A stretch of DNA of 64,000 nt. Source: Oxynema aestuarii AP17. Lineage in GTDB: Bacteria > Cyanobacteriota > Cyanobacteriia > Cyanobacteriales > Laspinemataceae. Positions 8,656 through 17,294 of this stretch are shown one piece after another. Position numbers and translations under genes: made by a program. The DNA lies in contig NZ_CP051167.1 in the NCBI RefSeq assembly GCF_012295525.1, positions 186,001 to 250,000 on the forward strand. The letters are read 5' to 3'. The number at the start of each line of letters is the position of its first letter. Position 1 is the first letter of the stretch. The notes below the pieces were generated by a model that saw nothing but the letters and a program-made list of their open reading frames with translations, had not been told where the DNA came from and did not search any database.

Positions 8656-9549
8656 TTAATAAATTTCGCGACGAGTGGCCAAGCGGGCGAGAACACTGCT
8701 AATCAAAACGAGCAACACTAAAATCAAAGAAGCGGCCCAAGCCAATTCCTGTTGGCTTGCGTAAGGAACTGTGGAAAAGTTGTAGACCAAAACAGCGAGA
8801 GACGGGATCGGTTGAAAAATACCTTGCGGCCAGAAAAAGGTAAACAACGCCGTAAAAATTAACGGAGCCGTTTCTCCCGCAGCGCGGGCGACGGCTAAAG
8901 TCACTCCGGTAATAATTGCGGGTAGGGCTGCGGGAAGCACGACGCGCAACACGGTTTGATAGTCCGATGCGCCGACGCCGACGGAGGCCCAACGCACTTC
9001 GGGCGGGACAATTTGCAGGGCTTCGTCGGTGGTTTTGACGACAATCGGCAACATGAGGACGGCTAAGGCGACCCCTCCGGCGAAGGCGGAAAATTGCTGG
9101 GTGGTCAGCACGATAATGCCGTAAGCGAAGATCCCGACAATAATCGAAGGGACGCCACTGAGAACGTTGGTGGCAAAGCGAACCCAGCGTGCCAGTGTTC
9201 CCGAACTGAATTCGGACAAGTAAACGGCGGCGAACACCCCAATCGGGACGCTGATTAAGGCGGCCAAACCGACGACGATCAGGGTGCCGACGATCGCGTT
9301 GCCGATACCGCCGCCCGTGGTTCCGGCAGACGGAGGCAATTGGGTAAACAGGTCGAGATTGAGACGGTTAATTCCTTTACTGATAACGTAGTAAATCACC
9401 GCGAATAAAGGCAGTAGAGCCATGCCCAAGCAGGCGCCGGACAAGATCGTCATGATGACGCCGAACCAGGCCCGAGGACTTTGATAATTGCGGCTGAGAT
9501 CGAACGGTTGGGAGCGAGACAGGGATCGATCCGATGGAGAAGTGGACAT
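8656..9549 (-). CDS. pstA: Phosphate ABC transporter permease PstA (system 1)
   Basis: A 297-residue inner-membrane permease with about six hydrophobic segments, the first near residues 29-55 after a polar N-terminus. The binding-protein-dependent transport (EAA) loop is visible as ALQIVPPEVRWASVGVGASD, with VLPAALPAIITG following. The PstA-type GGGIGNAIVGT segment is present. It begins 51 bases after the pstC stop codon, consistent with co-transcription. It pairs with PstC to form the phosphate channel. Confidence 0.95.
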   Translation of the reverse strand: MSTSPSDRSLSRSQPFDLSRNYQSPRAWFGVIMTILSGACLGMALLPLFAVIYYVISKGINRLNLDLFTQLPPSAGTTGGGIGNAIVGTLIVVGLAALISVPIGVFAAVYLSEFSSGTLARWVRFATNVLSGVPSIIVGIFAYGIIVLTTQQFSAFAGGVALAVLMLPIVVKTTDEALQIVPPEVRWASVGVGASDYQTVLRVVLPAALPAIITGVTLAVARAAGETAPLIFTALFTFFWPQGIFQPIPSLAVLVYNFSTVPYASQQELAWAASLILVLLVLISSVLARLATRREIY

Positions 9550-9600
9550 AGAACAGTAGTAAAATAGGGCGATCGATGCAAGAGGACGAGGCGATCGGCG

Positions 9601-10557
9601 TTAGAATTTTTTGACTTGACGGACGATATACTCGGCGCCGATGTTGACCAATAAGGTAATCGCAAATAACACCAATCCGGCATACATGAGGGCGGAAACT
9701 TGCAATCCCGAAGCTTCGGCGAATTGGTTGGCGAGGAGGGAGGCGATCGTATTGGCGGGGGCGAGTAAGGAAACGTTCAGGTCATTCGAGTTGCCAATTA
9801 ACATCGTGACTGCCATGGTTTCGCCCATTGCCCGTCCGAGGGCGAGCATGACACCCCCGACGATCCCGGAAAAGGCGGCAGGGACTAAGACTCTAAAAAT
9901 GGTTTCCCAGCGCGTGGCTCCCAAGCCGAGGGAGGCTTGACGCAAGTCTGGAGGCAAAGAGGCGAGGGAGTCGCGCGAAATAGCGGTGATAATCGGTAGG
10001 ATCATCACGGTCAGGACGATCCCGGCAGGTAACATTCCCGGTCCGATGGGAGGGGTGGAAAAGAAGGGAATGAAGCCGAGGTTTTGGTGCAGGAACTGGC
10101 CGACGGGTCGGATGGCGGGGATCAGTACGAAGATGCCCCAGAGTCCGTACACCACGCTGGGGATGGCGGCGAGGAGTTCGACGAGGAAGATCAGGGTGGT
10201 TCGGATCGATCGCGGCAGAAAATTTTCGCTTAAAAAGATCGCCGTTCCCACCCCTAACGGGACGGCAAGTAACAGGGCGAGCGCCGACGAGACCAGGGTT
10301 CCGTAGATCATCGGCAAGGTGCCGTACTCGTCTTCAACCGGGTTCCAGGCACTACTGGTTAAAAAACCCAAGCCGAATTCCTTCATGGCCGGGAGCGATT
10401 CGATCCCGACTTCGATCGCCATCCAAATTAAGATCCCAGCCACCGATAAGGCAAAAATGCGCGTCAACCAGACGAAGCCGCGATCGAGGATCTGCTCGCG
10501 GGGCGATCGCGCACTCAAACGCCGAGGCGCTTCGTTGAGGGGAAATTCTGTAGTCAT
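9601..10557 (-). CDS. pstC: Phosphate ABC transporter permease PstC (system 1)
   Basis: A 318-residue permease from the ATG at 10557 (a TTG two codons upstream also fits). It has about six membrane segments starting near residue 30 and the large periplasmic loop between TM1 and TM2 typical of PstC (FLTSSAWNPVEDEYG). The EAA loop reads SLASLPPDLRQASLGLGATR followed by a VLVPAAFSGIVGG segment. It lies 218 bases after the pstS stop and 51 bases before pstA. Together with PstA it forms the translocation pore of system 1. Confidence 0.95.
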   Translation of the reverse strand: MTTEFPLNEAPRRLSARSPREQILDRGFVWLTRIFALSVAGILIWMAIEVGIESLPAMKEFGLGFLTSSAWNPVEDEYGTLPMIYGTLVSSALALLLAVPLGVGTAIFLSENFLPRSIRTTLIFLVELLAAIPSVVYGLWGIFVLIPAIRPVGQFLHQNLGFIPFFSTPPIGPGMLPAGIVLTVMILPIITAISRDSLASLPPDLRQASLGLGATRWETIFRVLVPAAFSGIVGGVMLALGRAMGETMAVTMLIGNSNDLNVSLLAPANTIASLLANQFAEASGLQVSALMYAGLVLFAITLLVNIGAEYIVRQVKKF

Positions 10558-10775
10558 TACCAATACAAGGGCAGCAAACGATAAAGCAGGGCAGAAAAAA
10601 AGTCAACCAGAGAATAACATCTAGAAAAGAAAGGAGCGAACCCAATAAATTGCCAAATATTGGCCAAAATTGCCCGAAATTGGTTAAGATCGACGGACAT
10701 TAAGATCGAAACCACCCCGTCAAGCCGAGGGGAGTTCGACTCAAGTGGGCGATCGCCCGTCCGTACCTGTCGCGA

Positions 10776-11921
10776 CTATTGAACCTCGATCTGATAATCG
10801 GGGCTGATCGCATCAGCTTTGGCGGCCACTTTTTCGCGAACATTTTGCGGTAGGGGAACGTAACCCAATTCGGCACTGACTTCTTGACCTTTCGTCAACC
10901 CGTATTCGATCGCCGCTTCCACCGCTTTTGCCGTTTCGGGGTTGTCGTAACTTTCGTAAGCCAGAATCCAAGTGTAACTAACAATGGGGTAAGATTGCTC
11001 CCCTTCCGGATCGGCAATGAACGCGCGCAAGTTTTCCGGTAAAGTCACCGCCGCTAAGGTTTGCGAGGCAGATTCTTCGCTCGGAACGATAAACTGACCG
11101 GATTGGTTTTCTAAGGCGGCAAATTTCAGATTGTTATTTTTGGCGTAACCGTATTCGACGTAGCCGATGGAACCGGGGGTTTGTTGAATTTGGGCGGTGA
11201 CCCCTTCGTTGCCTTTGGCGCCGACTCCCGTGGGCCATTCGACGGTTTTGCCTTCGCCGACGCTATTTTTCCATTCTTCGCTGATGGCGCTGAGGTGTTT
11301 GGTAAACACCCCGGTGGTTCCGCTTCCATCGGCGCGGTGAACGACGGTAATCGGCTCGTCGGGTAAGGTCACTCCCGGGTTGGCGTCGGCGATCGCCGGA
11401 TCGTTCCAAGTAGTAATCTTCCCTAACAGAATATCGACATAGGCTTGGCGCGTCAGCTTCAATTCCCCTTCGACGCCTTCGAGGTTGTAAGCTAATACGA
11501 TACTTCCCGCCGTCATCGGCAGTAACAAAACACCTCGATCGACGGCGGCGATCTCTTCATCTTTCATGGCAACATCACTGGCGCCAAAGTCTACAGTTTT
11601 CGCCGTAAACTGTTTCACCCCCGCGCCACTGCCAACGGATTGGTAGTTAATTTGAAGTTGGGGATTTTGTTGACTGAACTCTTGAAACCAACGTTGGTAT
11701 AAGGGGGCGGGAAAAGAAGCCCCCGCACCGTTGAGGGTGACGTTGCTGTTGAGTGCGAGTTTGCTGTTGGCGGCTCCCTGTTCCGTGGCATTGTCTCCGG
11801 TGGGAGGGGATCCGGTGCCTGTATCTGCACCACTGCACGCGGCCAGACCGACACTGAGGGCGAGGGCCGACAAACAAGTCCCTAAGCGAGTTCGGGCGGT
11901 CGATTGGTGAAGTAAGACCAT
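10776..11921 (-). CDS. pstS: Periplasmic phosphate-binding lipoprotein PstS (system 1)
   Basis: A 381-residue binding protein. A lipoprotein signal ends LSVGLAAC, giving a lipidated Cys near residue 29. The mature part starts with LNGAGASFPAPLYQRWF, the classical PstS phosphate-loop region, followed by YQSVGSGAGVKQF and VHRADGSGTTGVFT, the other phosphate-contact loops. This is the PstS type, distinct from the two SphX-type proteins at 16077 and 20536. Three phased Pho-box-like repeats lie about 60 bases upstream (11981-12010), so induction under phosphate limitation through SphR/PhoB is likely. It is the first gene of the operon. Confidence 0.95.
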   Translation of the reverse strand: MVLLHQSTARTRLGTCLSALALSVGLAACSGADTGTGSPPTGDNATEQGAANSKLALNSNVTLNGAGASFPAPLYQRWFQEFSQQNPQLQINYQSVGSGAGVKQFTAKTVDFGASDVAMKDEEIAAVDRGVLLLPMTAGSIVLAYNLEGVEGELKLTRQAYVDILLGKITTWNDPAIADANPGVTLPDEPITVVHRADGSGTTGVFTKHLSAISEEWKNSVGEGKTVEWPTGVGAKGNEGVTAQIQQTPGSIGYVEYGYAKNNNLKFAALENQSGQFIVPSEESASQTLAAVTLPENLRAFIADPEGEQSYPIVSYTWILAYESYDNPETAKAVEAAIEYGLTKGQEVSAELGYVPLPQNVREKVAAKADAISPDYQIEVQ

Positions 11922-11980
11922 AACTGTATTTTGACGAGCTTCCTGTTTTCCGAGGATAACCCTAGCAGCATACCGCTTTA

Positions 11981-12010
11981 CGGTAAAGATAAGGTTAATA
12001 AGCGTGAAAG
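11981..12010 (-). promoter_or_regulatory. Candidate Pho box (three 11-bp-phased repeats) upstream of pstS
   Basis: Read on the minus strand the sequence is CTTTCACG-ctt-ATTAACCT-tat-CTTTACCG: three octamers of the form YTTWACCT separated by 3 bases, an 11-bp period. This matches the layout of cyanobacterial Pho boxes bound by SphR (octamer repeats close to CTTAACCT). It lies about 60 bases upstream of the pstS start codon, the expected place. The outer repeats are degenerate. Confidence 0.55.
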
Positions 12011-12299
12011 CACGACAGGGGCGATCGTCGCGAGAGAATTGGGGTAAATTTGATGGGGCAGAAGTTGCCCCACCAATTTCGATCGCGATCGCGGTTTTTT
12101 CTCTTGATTGAGCGCTCCGACAAGTTTTGAATTCTTTTAAAATTATTAAAAATATCTACAACAACTGAAAACTTACGAAATCAGTTCATTTCAATCGAAC
12201 TCTTCCGAGAAGGTTCGATCGTATTTTGTGAAAATTGTCAATATTTTCGCGCGTTTCGGGCAGTTTTGCAACGGCCAAGCCCGGCTATTTTCACCGAAG

Positions 12300-12360
12300 T
12301 TACTGCTAAAAATTAGCAGTAAGATTTCGTTGGCCAGTCCTGGGCGATCGCCCAGGACTG
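12300..12360 (-). terminator. Two adjacent palindromes downstream of the cyclase gene
   Basis: TTACTGCTAA (12300-12309) pairs with TTAGCAGTAA (12313-12322) around AAA, a perfect 10-bp stem. Next to it CAGTCCTGGGCGA and its complement form a perfect 26-base palindrome centred on HIP1 (12335-12360). They lie just past the cyclase stop codon and could end its transcript, although only the minus-strand TTTTT loop and no clear T-tail are seen. Confidence 0.45.
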
Positions 12361-12377
12361 ACGAAGGTCGCGACCCG

Positions 12378-13868
12378 CTAAAATCTAAAAAAGTTTTCGT
12401 TCGATTCCCGGCAACTGGTGCGTTCGAGAACCTCGTAGACGGCGATCGCCTCATCTTTGCCCTTGACCTTGACCGCCTCGTCAATTAAATTGAGTTGCAC
12501 CGCCTCGCGATCGCCCAAAGAGTCCACTACCGCATCAGTTACCAACACGTTGCAGCCATATTCTTTCGTCAACCCTTCCACCCGCGCCGCCACATTCACC
12601 GCATCGCCGATCGCCGTAGACTCGATCCGGGAGACAAACCCCACGGTTCCCATGACGACCTCGCCGCGATGGATACCGATCCCGATTTCGATGGGCGGGA
12701 GTTGTCGTTCCAGGCGGGCTTGATTGAACGAGATCAAACGCCGTCGCATGGCGATCGCCGCTTGCACGGCGCCGTCGGTGGCGCGATCGTCAAACAGGGC
12801 CATGATCGCATCGCCGATATACTTATCGATAAAGCCGCCGTGACGGGCAATTTCTTGACCGACGATCTCCAAATAATCGTTTAAAAAAGAGAACGTTTCC
12901 AACGGGGTCATCGCTTCCGAGAGTGATGTATAATTCCGGATATCACAAAAGAGAATCGAGATCGTCCGTTTGACCGCTACCCCCACCTGAATATTCTCGA
13001 TCCCTTCCGGGGCGATCGCCACTAAAAACTTTTCCGGGACGAAACGCTGGAACGATTCGATCGTCCCTTGCAGGCGATCGAACGATCCTTGCAACGCCGC
13101 CGACATCTCGTTAAACGCAGCAGCCAACGCCCCAATTTCATCCGCCCGATAGATTTCGGCGCGGCGGTCCAACTCCCCGGCGGCAATTTTCGCCACCGTT
13201 TCTTGGAGACGACGGATCGGATCGCTGACTTGTTTGGCGAGGATGTAAGCCCCGACCAAGCCGACTCCCAAAGCAAACGTCCCCACCAACAAGGCTTTAC
13301 CGACTGCGTTGGCGACCGCTCGTTCGATCCGCCCCAGGGAAATTCCCACCCGCAAAGTGCCGATTTTACTGCCCGAGACCAGGCGGATGTCCGAGGCGAC
13401 CTCTAAAATCGGCTCGCCGCGCCGGGCTCGCACCTCCCCTTCGGGAAATTCGATAGTTCGTAACAGATAAGTATCTTGGGCGCGGGAGCCTTCAGAGGCT
13501 TGGAGGGCTTTGGTCGTCACCGAGACCGGGACGAGATCGGGGATGTAACGGTCTTGAAATTCCATCGGCGAGGCGGCGATAATGCGGTGGTTGGCGCGAT
13601 CGTCGGAAATGAGAATATAAATAAAATCCGGATTGTGCCTGAGTAGGGAATCCAAACTCAACCGTAATTGGTTCCAGTTACTATCGCTCAGTTCGTTACT
13701 CCAGGATTGAGACAGGAGCATGGTGAGGGTTTTCGCTTCCTGGAGGGTTTGTTCCCGAAACAGTTCGCGTTCGCTGCTCGCCCACAGCCAGACGATCGCA
13801 CCGACAATCGAGACGATGAGGAGGGTGGTGGTGGTCATGATGCGGGTACGGATCGAGCGGAACTTCAT
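12378..13868 (-). CDS. Membrane-bound class III adenylate/guanylate cyclase
   Basis: A 496-residue receptor-type cyclase from the ATG at 13868; an in-frame GTG at 13949 would add 27 residues before the first membrane helix. TM1 covers about residues 14-31, an extracytoplasmic sensor follows, TM2 covers about 189-211, then a HAMP domain (about 212-263) and a class III catalytic domain. Both metal aspartates are present (D309 in FCDIRNYT, D353 in KYIGDAIM), as are the purine-recognition lysine K349 and the GDAVNVAARVE segment with the adenine-type Asp and transition-state Asn and Arg. This fits cAMP synthesis, as in other cyanobacterial CyaA enzymes. It is 87 bases downstream of a lipoprotein gene on the same strand, so they may share a transcript. 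Confidence 0.92.
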   Translation of the reverse strand: MKFRSIRTRIMTTTTLLIVSIVGAIVWLWASSERELFREQTLQEAKTLTMLLSQSWSNELSDSNWNQLRLSLDSLLRHNPDFIYILISDDRANHRIIAASPMEFQDRYIPDLVPVSVTTKALQASEGSRAQDTYLLRTIEFPEGEVRARRGEPILEVASDIRLVSGSKIGTLRVGISLGRIERAVANAVGKALLVGTFALGVGLVGAYILAKQVSDPIRRLQETVAKIAAGELDRRAEIYRADEIGALAAAFNEMSAALQGSFDRLQGTIESFQRFVPEKFLVAIAPEGIENIQVGVAVKRTISILFCDIRNYTSLSEAMTPLETFSFLNDYLEIVGQEIARHGGFIDKYIGDAIMALFDDRATDGAVQAAIAMRRRLISFNQARLERQLPPIEIGIGIHRGEVVMGTVGFVSRIESTAIGDAVNVAARVEGLTKEYGCNVLVTDAVVDSLGDREAVQLNLIDEAVKVKGKDEAIAVYEVLERTSCRESNENFFRF

Positions 13869-13955
13869 CAGATCGCAACACCGGGAAACAACAGTAGATA
13901 AACCTGGGGAAGATGGATTCGGTTTTCTCAAAATTCCGGCGCGCTCCACGAAGAT

Positions 13956-15029
13956 TTAAGATTGCAAGGGGTTTTCCGGCGGGTAGATGTCGATTTCCTC
14001 GACGAAGGTGACCCAAAGCTGTTGAGTGGGGTAGGGATGTTCTTCTCCCGTGGTGCGATCGCGGCAGGTACTGGGAAAGGCGAGGGTGACCGGACCGCCG
14101 AGACGGGCGGGGATCGGTTCTCGATCTTCTCCCCAATGGGTGGCGAGCAGGATGTCGCAGTTGCGAACGTTGCGGGCGTCCAAGCGGATCGGATTGCCCG
14201 GATCGCGATCGACGGCGGCTTTACCCCGTATGACGACCGAACCGCCGGGAGGGAGGTTCAATCCGGCGGCGGCGATCGCCTCTTGTAAGCGGACTCCGTG
14301 GAGTTTGACTTTTTCGCTGGGCCAATGGGCTTTGTAACCGACGCGCTCGTAGAGGGTGGTTTGAGGGAGTTGTTCGAGTCTGGCGGCGTCGAAATGGCGA
14401 TCGCCCAATCGTACGTCGATCGGTTCGGTTCCGACGATTGCGTGGGTAACGTAAAATACCCAAAACTGTTCGGTGTATTTTTGGGCTAACTTTGGATATT
14501 GTTCTTGAGGGAAGATTAAATATAACGGTCCGGCTTCGCTGCGCGGGATCGGCTTGCGATCGCGTTCCAAAGCGAGGGCGATCGGGTAGCGTTGGATATC
14601 GGCGATCGAAATGGTGGCGCGAAAGCTGTCAAAGGAGACAAAGGTGATTTCGTTGGTTTCGCCTTTTATTTGCAAGCGATCGAGCAAGTCGCCGATGACG
14701 ATCCCGCGAAAGTCCAACACCGCATTGAGATCGGGGGTATAGTGCGGGTCGCTGGTGCGAATGTGTTTCGTGGCTAAGGCGTCTAATTCGGCCCAGTTGA
14801 AGCGAAGGCGCCCTTGACGGATCTGTCCTTCGACGACTAATTCCCAATCTCCAATCGTGTCGCCATTGCCGTAAAGCGCGACTAATTGGGCGTTTTCGCG
14901 AATGGCTTCGTGTTGCCACTCGTTCAGTTGTCGGTCGCTGGGGCGATCGCGGCAACCACTTAATAAGGCGAAGGTCGTGACGACAAACAGCCAGAGAATG
15001 CCTTTGAGTGGATTGAGATGCCATTGCAT
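13956..15029 (-). CDS. Molybdopterin-binding-domain (SUOX-like) lipoprotein
   Basis: A 357-residue protein from the ATG at 15029, which has a clear site (GGAGGAA) about 7 nt upstream; an upstream in-frame ATG at 15050 lacks one. A lipoprotein signal ends FALLSGC (Cys near residue 26). The body appears to hold two related copies of an oxidoreductase molybdopterin-binding-like fold: residues 50-170 (LDFRGIVIGDLLDRLQIKG) and 200-350 (KLHGVRLQEAIAAAGL, then GGPVTLAFP). Neither half shows a convincing molybdenum-ligating cysteine, so catalysis is doubtful; ligand sensing is an alternative. Its partner may be the membrane cyclase encoded next. Confidence 0.6.
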   Translation of the reverse strand: MQWHLNPLKGILWLFVVTTFALLSGCRDRPSDRQLNEWQHEAIRENAQLVALYGNGDTIGDWELVVEGQIRQGRLRFNWAELDALATKHIRTSDPHYTPDLNAVLDFRGIVIGDLLDRLQIKGETNEITFVSFDSFRATISIADIQRYPIALALERDRKPIPRSEAGPLYLIFPQEQYPKLAQKYTEQFWVFYVTHAIVGTEPIDVRLGDRHFDAARLEQLPQTTLYERVGYKAHWPSEKVKLHGVRLQEAIAAAGLNLPPGGSVVIRGKAAVDRDPGNPIRLDARNVRNCDILLATHWGEDREPIPARLGGPVTLAFPSTCRDRTTGEEHPYPTQQLWVTFVEEIDIYPPENPLQS

Positions 15030-15152
15030 TGAGAATTCCTCCGTGGACATGGCGGCGATCGCCTGTGGAATAATACGGGTGAAGTCTTCGGGGACTGGGG
15101 ATGTTTGAGTGCGAGTTTATCTGAGTTGTAACGTATTTTGGCGAGTGGCGAT

Positions 15153-15167
15153 CGGGATGCGATCCCG
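15153..15167. promoter_or_regulatory. Possible operator (inverted repeat) in the arsR upstream region
   Basis: CGGGAT-GCG-ATCCCG is a perfect 6-3-6 inverted repeat 44 bases upstream of the arsR start codon, in the 182-base gap shared with the divergent lipoprotein gene. ArsR/SmtB proteins bind dyads of similar size, usually more AT-rich, so this is only a candidate. Confidence 0.25.
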
Positions 15168-15211
15168 GATTGGTTAGGATAAGGGAGAAGCCTCATCAAC
15201 CCTAACGCCCA

Positions 15212-15547
15212 ATGACCAAGCCTATTGCCCGATCGCCGCAAACGATCGCCTCCGAAGACCTCCTATCGGGTTTTCATGCCCTTTCCGACCCCTTGCGCTT
15301 GCAAATTTTAGAGCGGTTGCGCGATCGCGAATTGTGTGTTTGTGAGTTGTGCGACGCCCTCGATGTCAGTCAGTCGAAACTGTCGTTTCACCTGAAAACG
15401 CTCAAGGAAGCCCAGCTCGTTTTGACCCGTCAAGAGGGACGCTGGATTTACTATCGTTTGAATTTAGCTCAATTTATTACTTTAGAAGAATATCTCGCCG
15501 GATACAGGCGCTTTAGCGCCGTCTTACCCGCCCGGTCTTGTCCCTGA
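15212..15547 (+). CDS. arsR: ArsR-family metalloregulatory repressor
   Basis: A 111-residue winged-helix protein of the ArsR/SmtB family. The DNA-binding helix-turn-helix is in the segment VSQSKLSFHLKTLKEAQLV. The metalloid-binding motif ELCVCEL on helix alpha-3 carries the CxC pair used by ArsR-type sensors for As(III) or Sb(III). The RQEGRWIYYRLN beta wing is typical. It opens a plus-strand series (sphX, pstCA, pstB, sphX, acr3, arsC), so it most likely represses part or all of this arsenic/phosphate island. Derepression by arsenite is inferred from the motif. Confidence 0.9.
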   Translation: MTKPIARSPQTIASEDLLSGFHALSDPLRLQILERLRDRELCVCELCDALDVSQSKLSFHLKTLKEAQLVLTRQEGRWIYYRLNLAQFITLEEYLAGYRRFSAVLPARSCP

Positions 15548-15683
15548 CGACGCAACATTCATGACCAACGGCGATCGCCCCGCGAACATCGGCGATCGCC
15601 CCTAGGGGGAATTTTTTCGAGTTGGTATTGTTTAATACAGATATTTTTAAAATCTTCTAACGAAAGCGATCGCCGGAGCGGGC

Positions 15684-15713
15684 GTTAATCACTTCTTAAC
15701 TTGATTTTAGTCT
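15684..15713 (+). promoter_or_regulatory. Candidate Pho box upstream of the second phosphate system
   Basis: GTTAATCA-ctt-CTTAACTT-gat-TTTAGTCT: three octamers with 3-base spacers (11-bp period), the middle one differing by one base from the cyanobacterial Pho-box consensus CTTAACCT. It lies about 360 bases before the sphX start, further away than the box in front of pstS, so the promoter position would need mapping. Confidence 0.4.
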
Positions 15714-15775
15714 TTTTTTATTACAATTTTAAAGCACGATCGCCGATCCAGACTTTAAGATAGACATTAACAATA

Positions 15776-15808
15776 CAACGTTTGGGCAACGTTTGGGCAA
15801 GGTTTGGG
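15776..15808. repeat. Three tandem 11-bp repeats (CAACGTTTGGG)
   Basis: CAACGTTTGGG, CAACGTTTGGG and CAAGGTTTGGG follow one another without spacers, with a partial fourth CAAC. An 11-bp period places each copy on the same DNA face. Their position between a Pho-box-like array and sphX suggests binding sites for a regulator, identity unknown. Confidence 0.6.
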
Positions 15809-15837
15809 CAACAGACAGGCGGGTGATTGCCAGGGGA

Positions 15838-15874
15838 GTTATGGACGTGCGATCGACGATCGCACGTCCATAAC
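15838..15874. other. Perfect 37-base inverted repeat followed by T-rich tract
   Basis: GTTATGGACGTGCGATCG (15838-15855) and its exact complement (15857-15874) flank one base. Downstream come GTAACC, a nine-T run, GGTAAC and a seven-T run. This could be the terminator of arsR or a leader attenuator for sphX. Confidence 0.5.
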
Positions 15875-16076
15875 CCGTAACCTTTTTTTTTGGTAACTTT
15901 TTTTAAAAAGGTTACTCCACGAATAAACTCCAAAGTTATTTTTTCGTCCCTAAAATATATTTATTACTCCCTTTTCCTTCTCAACTTCTTAGTTTTTCCT
16001 TGTCTCTTGCCTTTATGAATAAAAAATAAACACCCTAATTGCTCGATTTTATAAATCAACTCATTCTCTAAAAAAT

Positions 16077-17123
16077 ATGTTTTTAAAATCGGAAGGCTCA
16101 TTTAAAATCGTGAGTCTGTTGGCTCTGTGGAGCGCGATCGCCCTCGGAAGTTGCCAGAGTGGCGATCGCAATGCCCTCAACGACCCTAACAGTCAGAATA
16201 ACGGCAAAATCGTCGTGGACGGTTCGAGTACGGTCTTTCCCATTTCCGAAGCAATGGCGGAAGAATTCATGAAACAAAACCCCGAGGTGCGCGTGGCGAT
16301 CGGTATTTCCGGGTCGGGCGGTGGCTTTAAAAAGTTTTGTCGGGGAGAAACCAATATCTCCAATGCCTCCCGTCCGATCGACCCCTCAGAAATTGAATTG
16401 TGCCAAGAAAATCAAATTGAATATATCGAATTGCCGATCGCCTTTGACGGGATTACCGTCGTTGTCAATCCGAAAAATAACTTTGTCTCCTGTTTGTCCG
16501 TTGCCGATCTAAAAACCCTTTGGCAAGCCGACGCCCAAGCAAAAATCGAATATTGGAATCAAATTCGCGGGGAGTTTCCCCCGGTCAAACTCGCCCTTTA
16601 CGGACCGGGAACCGATTCGGGAACTTACGACTATTTTATCCGTGCCGTCGTCGGTCAAAATCAAGGTAGTCGTGGCGATTTTGCCGCCAGCGAAGACGAT
16701 AACGTCATCGTCCAAGGAGTTGCCACCGATCCGGGAGGGATCGGCTTTTTCGGTTATGCTTATTACGAAGAAAACCGCGAAAAACTCAAAGCCGTCGCCA
16801 TTGACAACGGTAACGGTTGCGTGACGCCGAGTGAAGAAACGATCGCCGATGGGAGTTACACCCCCCTCTCGCGTCCGGAATTTATTTATATCAATCGGGC
16901 CCTCGCCAATCGCCCGGATATTCAAGAATTTGTTAATTTTATCCTCGCCGAGGAGAATCAATATTTAATTTCAGAAGTCGGTTACGTTCCACTTTCTCAA
17001 GAAACCATGGAGGCGGTCCGACAGCGTTATCAAGAGGCTCAAAGCGGGTCGATATTTAACGGCGTTACCGTCGTCGGGACGGATCTGCTCGATCGCTTCG
17101 GCGCCGAGGGACGATCGCCGTAA
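16077..17123 (+). CDS. sphX: SphX-like phosphate-binding protein (system 2, copy A)
   Basis: A 348-residue PstS/SphX-family binding protein. The signal peptide ends IALGSC, giving a likely lipidated Cys at about residue 26. Phosphate-loop motifs are [22 protein letters not shown] and [13 protein letters not shown], the last including the Ser and Thr that cap the oxyanion. This matches the cyanobacterial SphX subgroup, not the PstS of system 1. It stands 172 bases ahead of the fused permease gene. Whether it favours phosphate over arsenate cannot be read from the sequence, but its location in an arsenic-resistance cluster makes selectivity an obvious question. Confidence 0.88.
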   Translation: MFLKSEGSFKIVSLLALWSAIALGSCQSGDRNALNDPNSQNNGKIVVDGSSTVFPISEAMAEEFMKQNPEVRVAIGISGSGGGFKKFCRGETNISNASRPIDPSEIELCQENQIEYIELPIAFDGITVVVNPKNNFVSCLSVADLKTLWQADAQAKIEYWNQIRGEFPPVKLALYGPGTDSGTYDYFIRAVVGQNQGSRGDFAASEDDNVIVQGVATDPGGIGFFGYAYYEENREKLKAVAIDNGNGCVTPSEETIADGSYTPLSRPEFIYINRALANRPDIQEFVNFILAEENQYLISEVGYVPLSQETMEAVRQRYQEAQSGSIFNGVTVVGTDLLDRFGAEGRSP

Positions 17124-17294
17124 CGAGGACGCCAAACCGCTTGGGGATGACGCAAACTGGCTCTAAAATATCGATCGTAGCGATCGCCGCGTATCGGTTC
17201 GTACCGTTGCTCGTTTTCCCCTCTTCTCGGTTTGGCGCGATCGCGGGCTGAAGCGGACCGCCGCGATCGGTCGCGCCAACTATCGAGGTCTATC

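Larger units (their letters stand above)
11922..12377. other. Intergenic region upstream of pstS
   Basis: About 456 bases without a gene. The part near pstS holds the Pho-box-like repeats at 11981-12010; the part near the cyclase gene holds two strong palindromes (12300-12322 and 12335-12360). The middle is AT-rich (12110-12180) without recognisable features. Confidence 0.5.
15548..16076. other. Regulatory-looking intergenic region between arsR and sphX
   Basis: About 530 bases with no supported gene but dense in repeats: a Pho-box-like array (15684-15713), three 11-bp tandem repeats (15776-15808), an 18-bp-arm inverted repeat (15838-15874) followed by T-rich sequence, then an AT-rich tract reaching to sphX. 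These suggest a complex promoter for the downstream genes. Confidence 0.5.

Noticed and set aside
8354-8659. Plus-strand frame inside the pstA-pstB gap
   Set aside because: No family features or ribosome binding site, and it overlaps the 3' end of pstA on the opposite strand.
15776-15808. CRISPR-like array
   Set aside because: The 11-bp repeats are contiguous with no spacers and number only three.
15721-15933. 70-codon minus-strand frame upstream of sphX
   Set aside because: It runs through tandem repeats and a perfect inverted repeat, so it is better explained as regulatory DNA.
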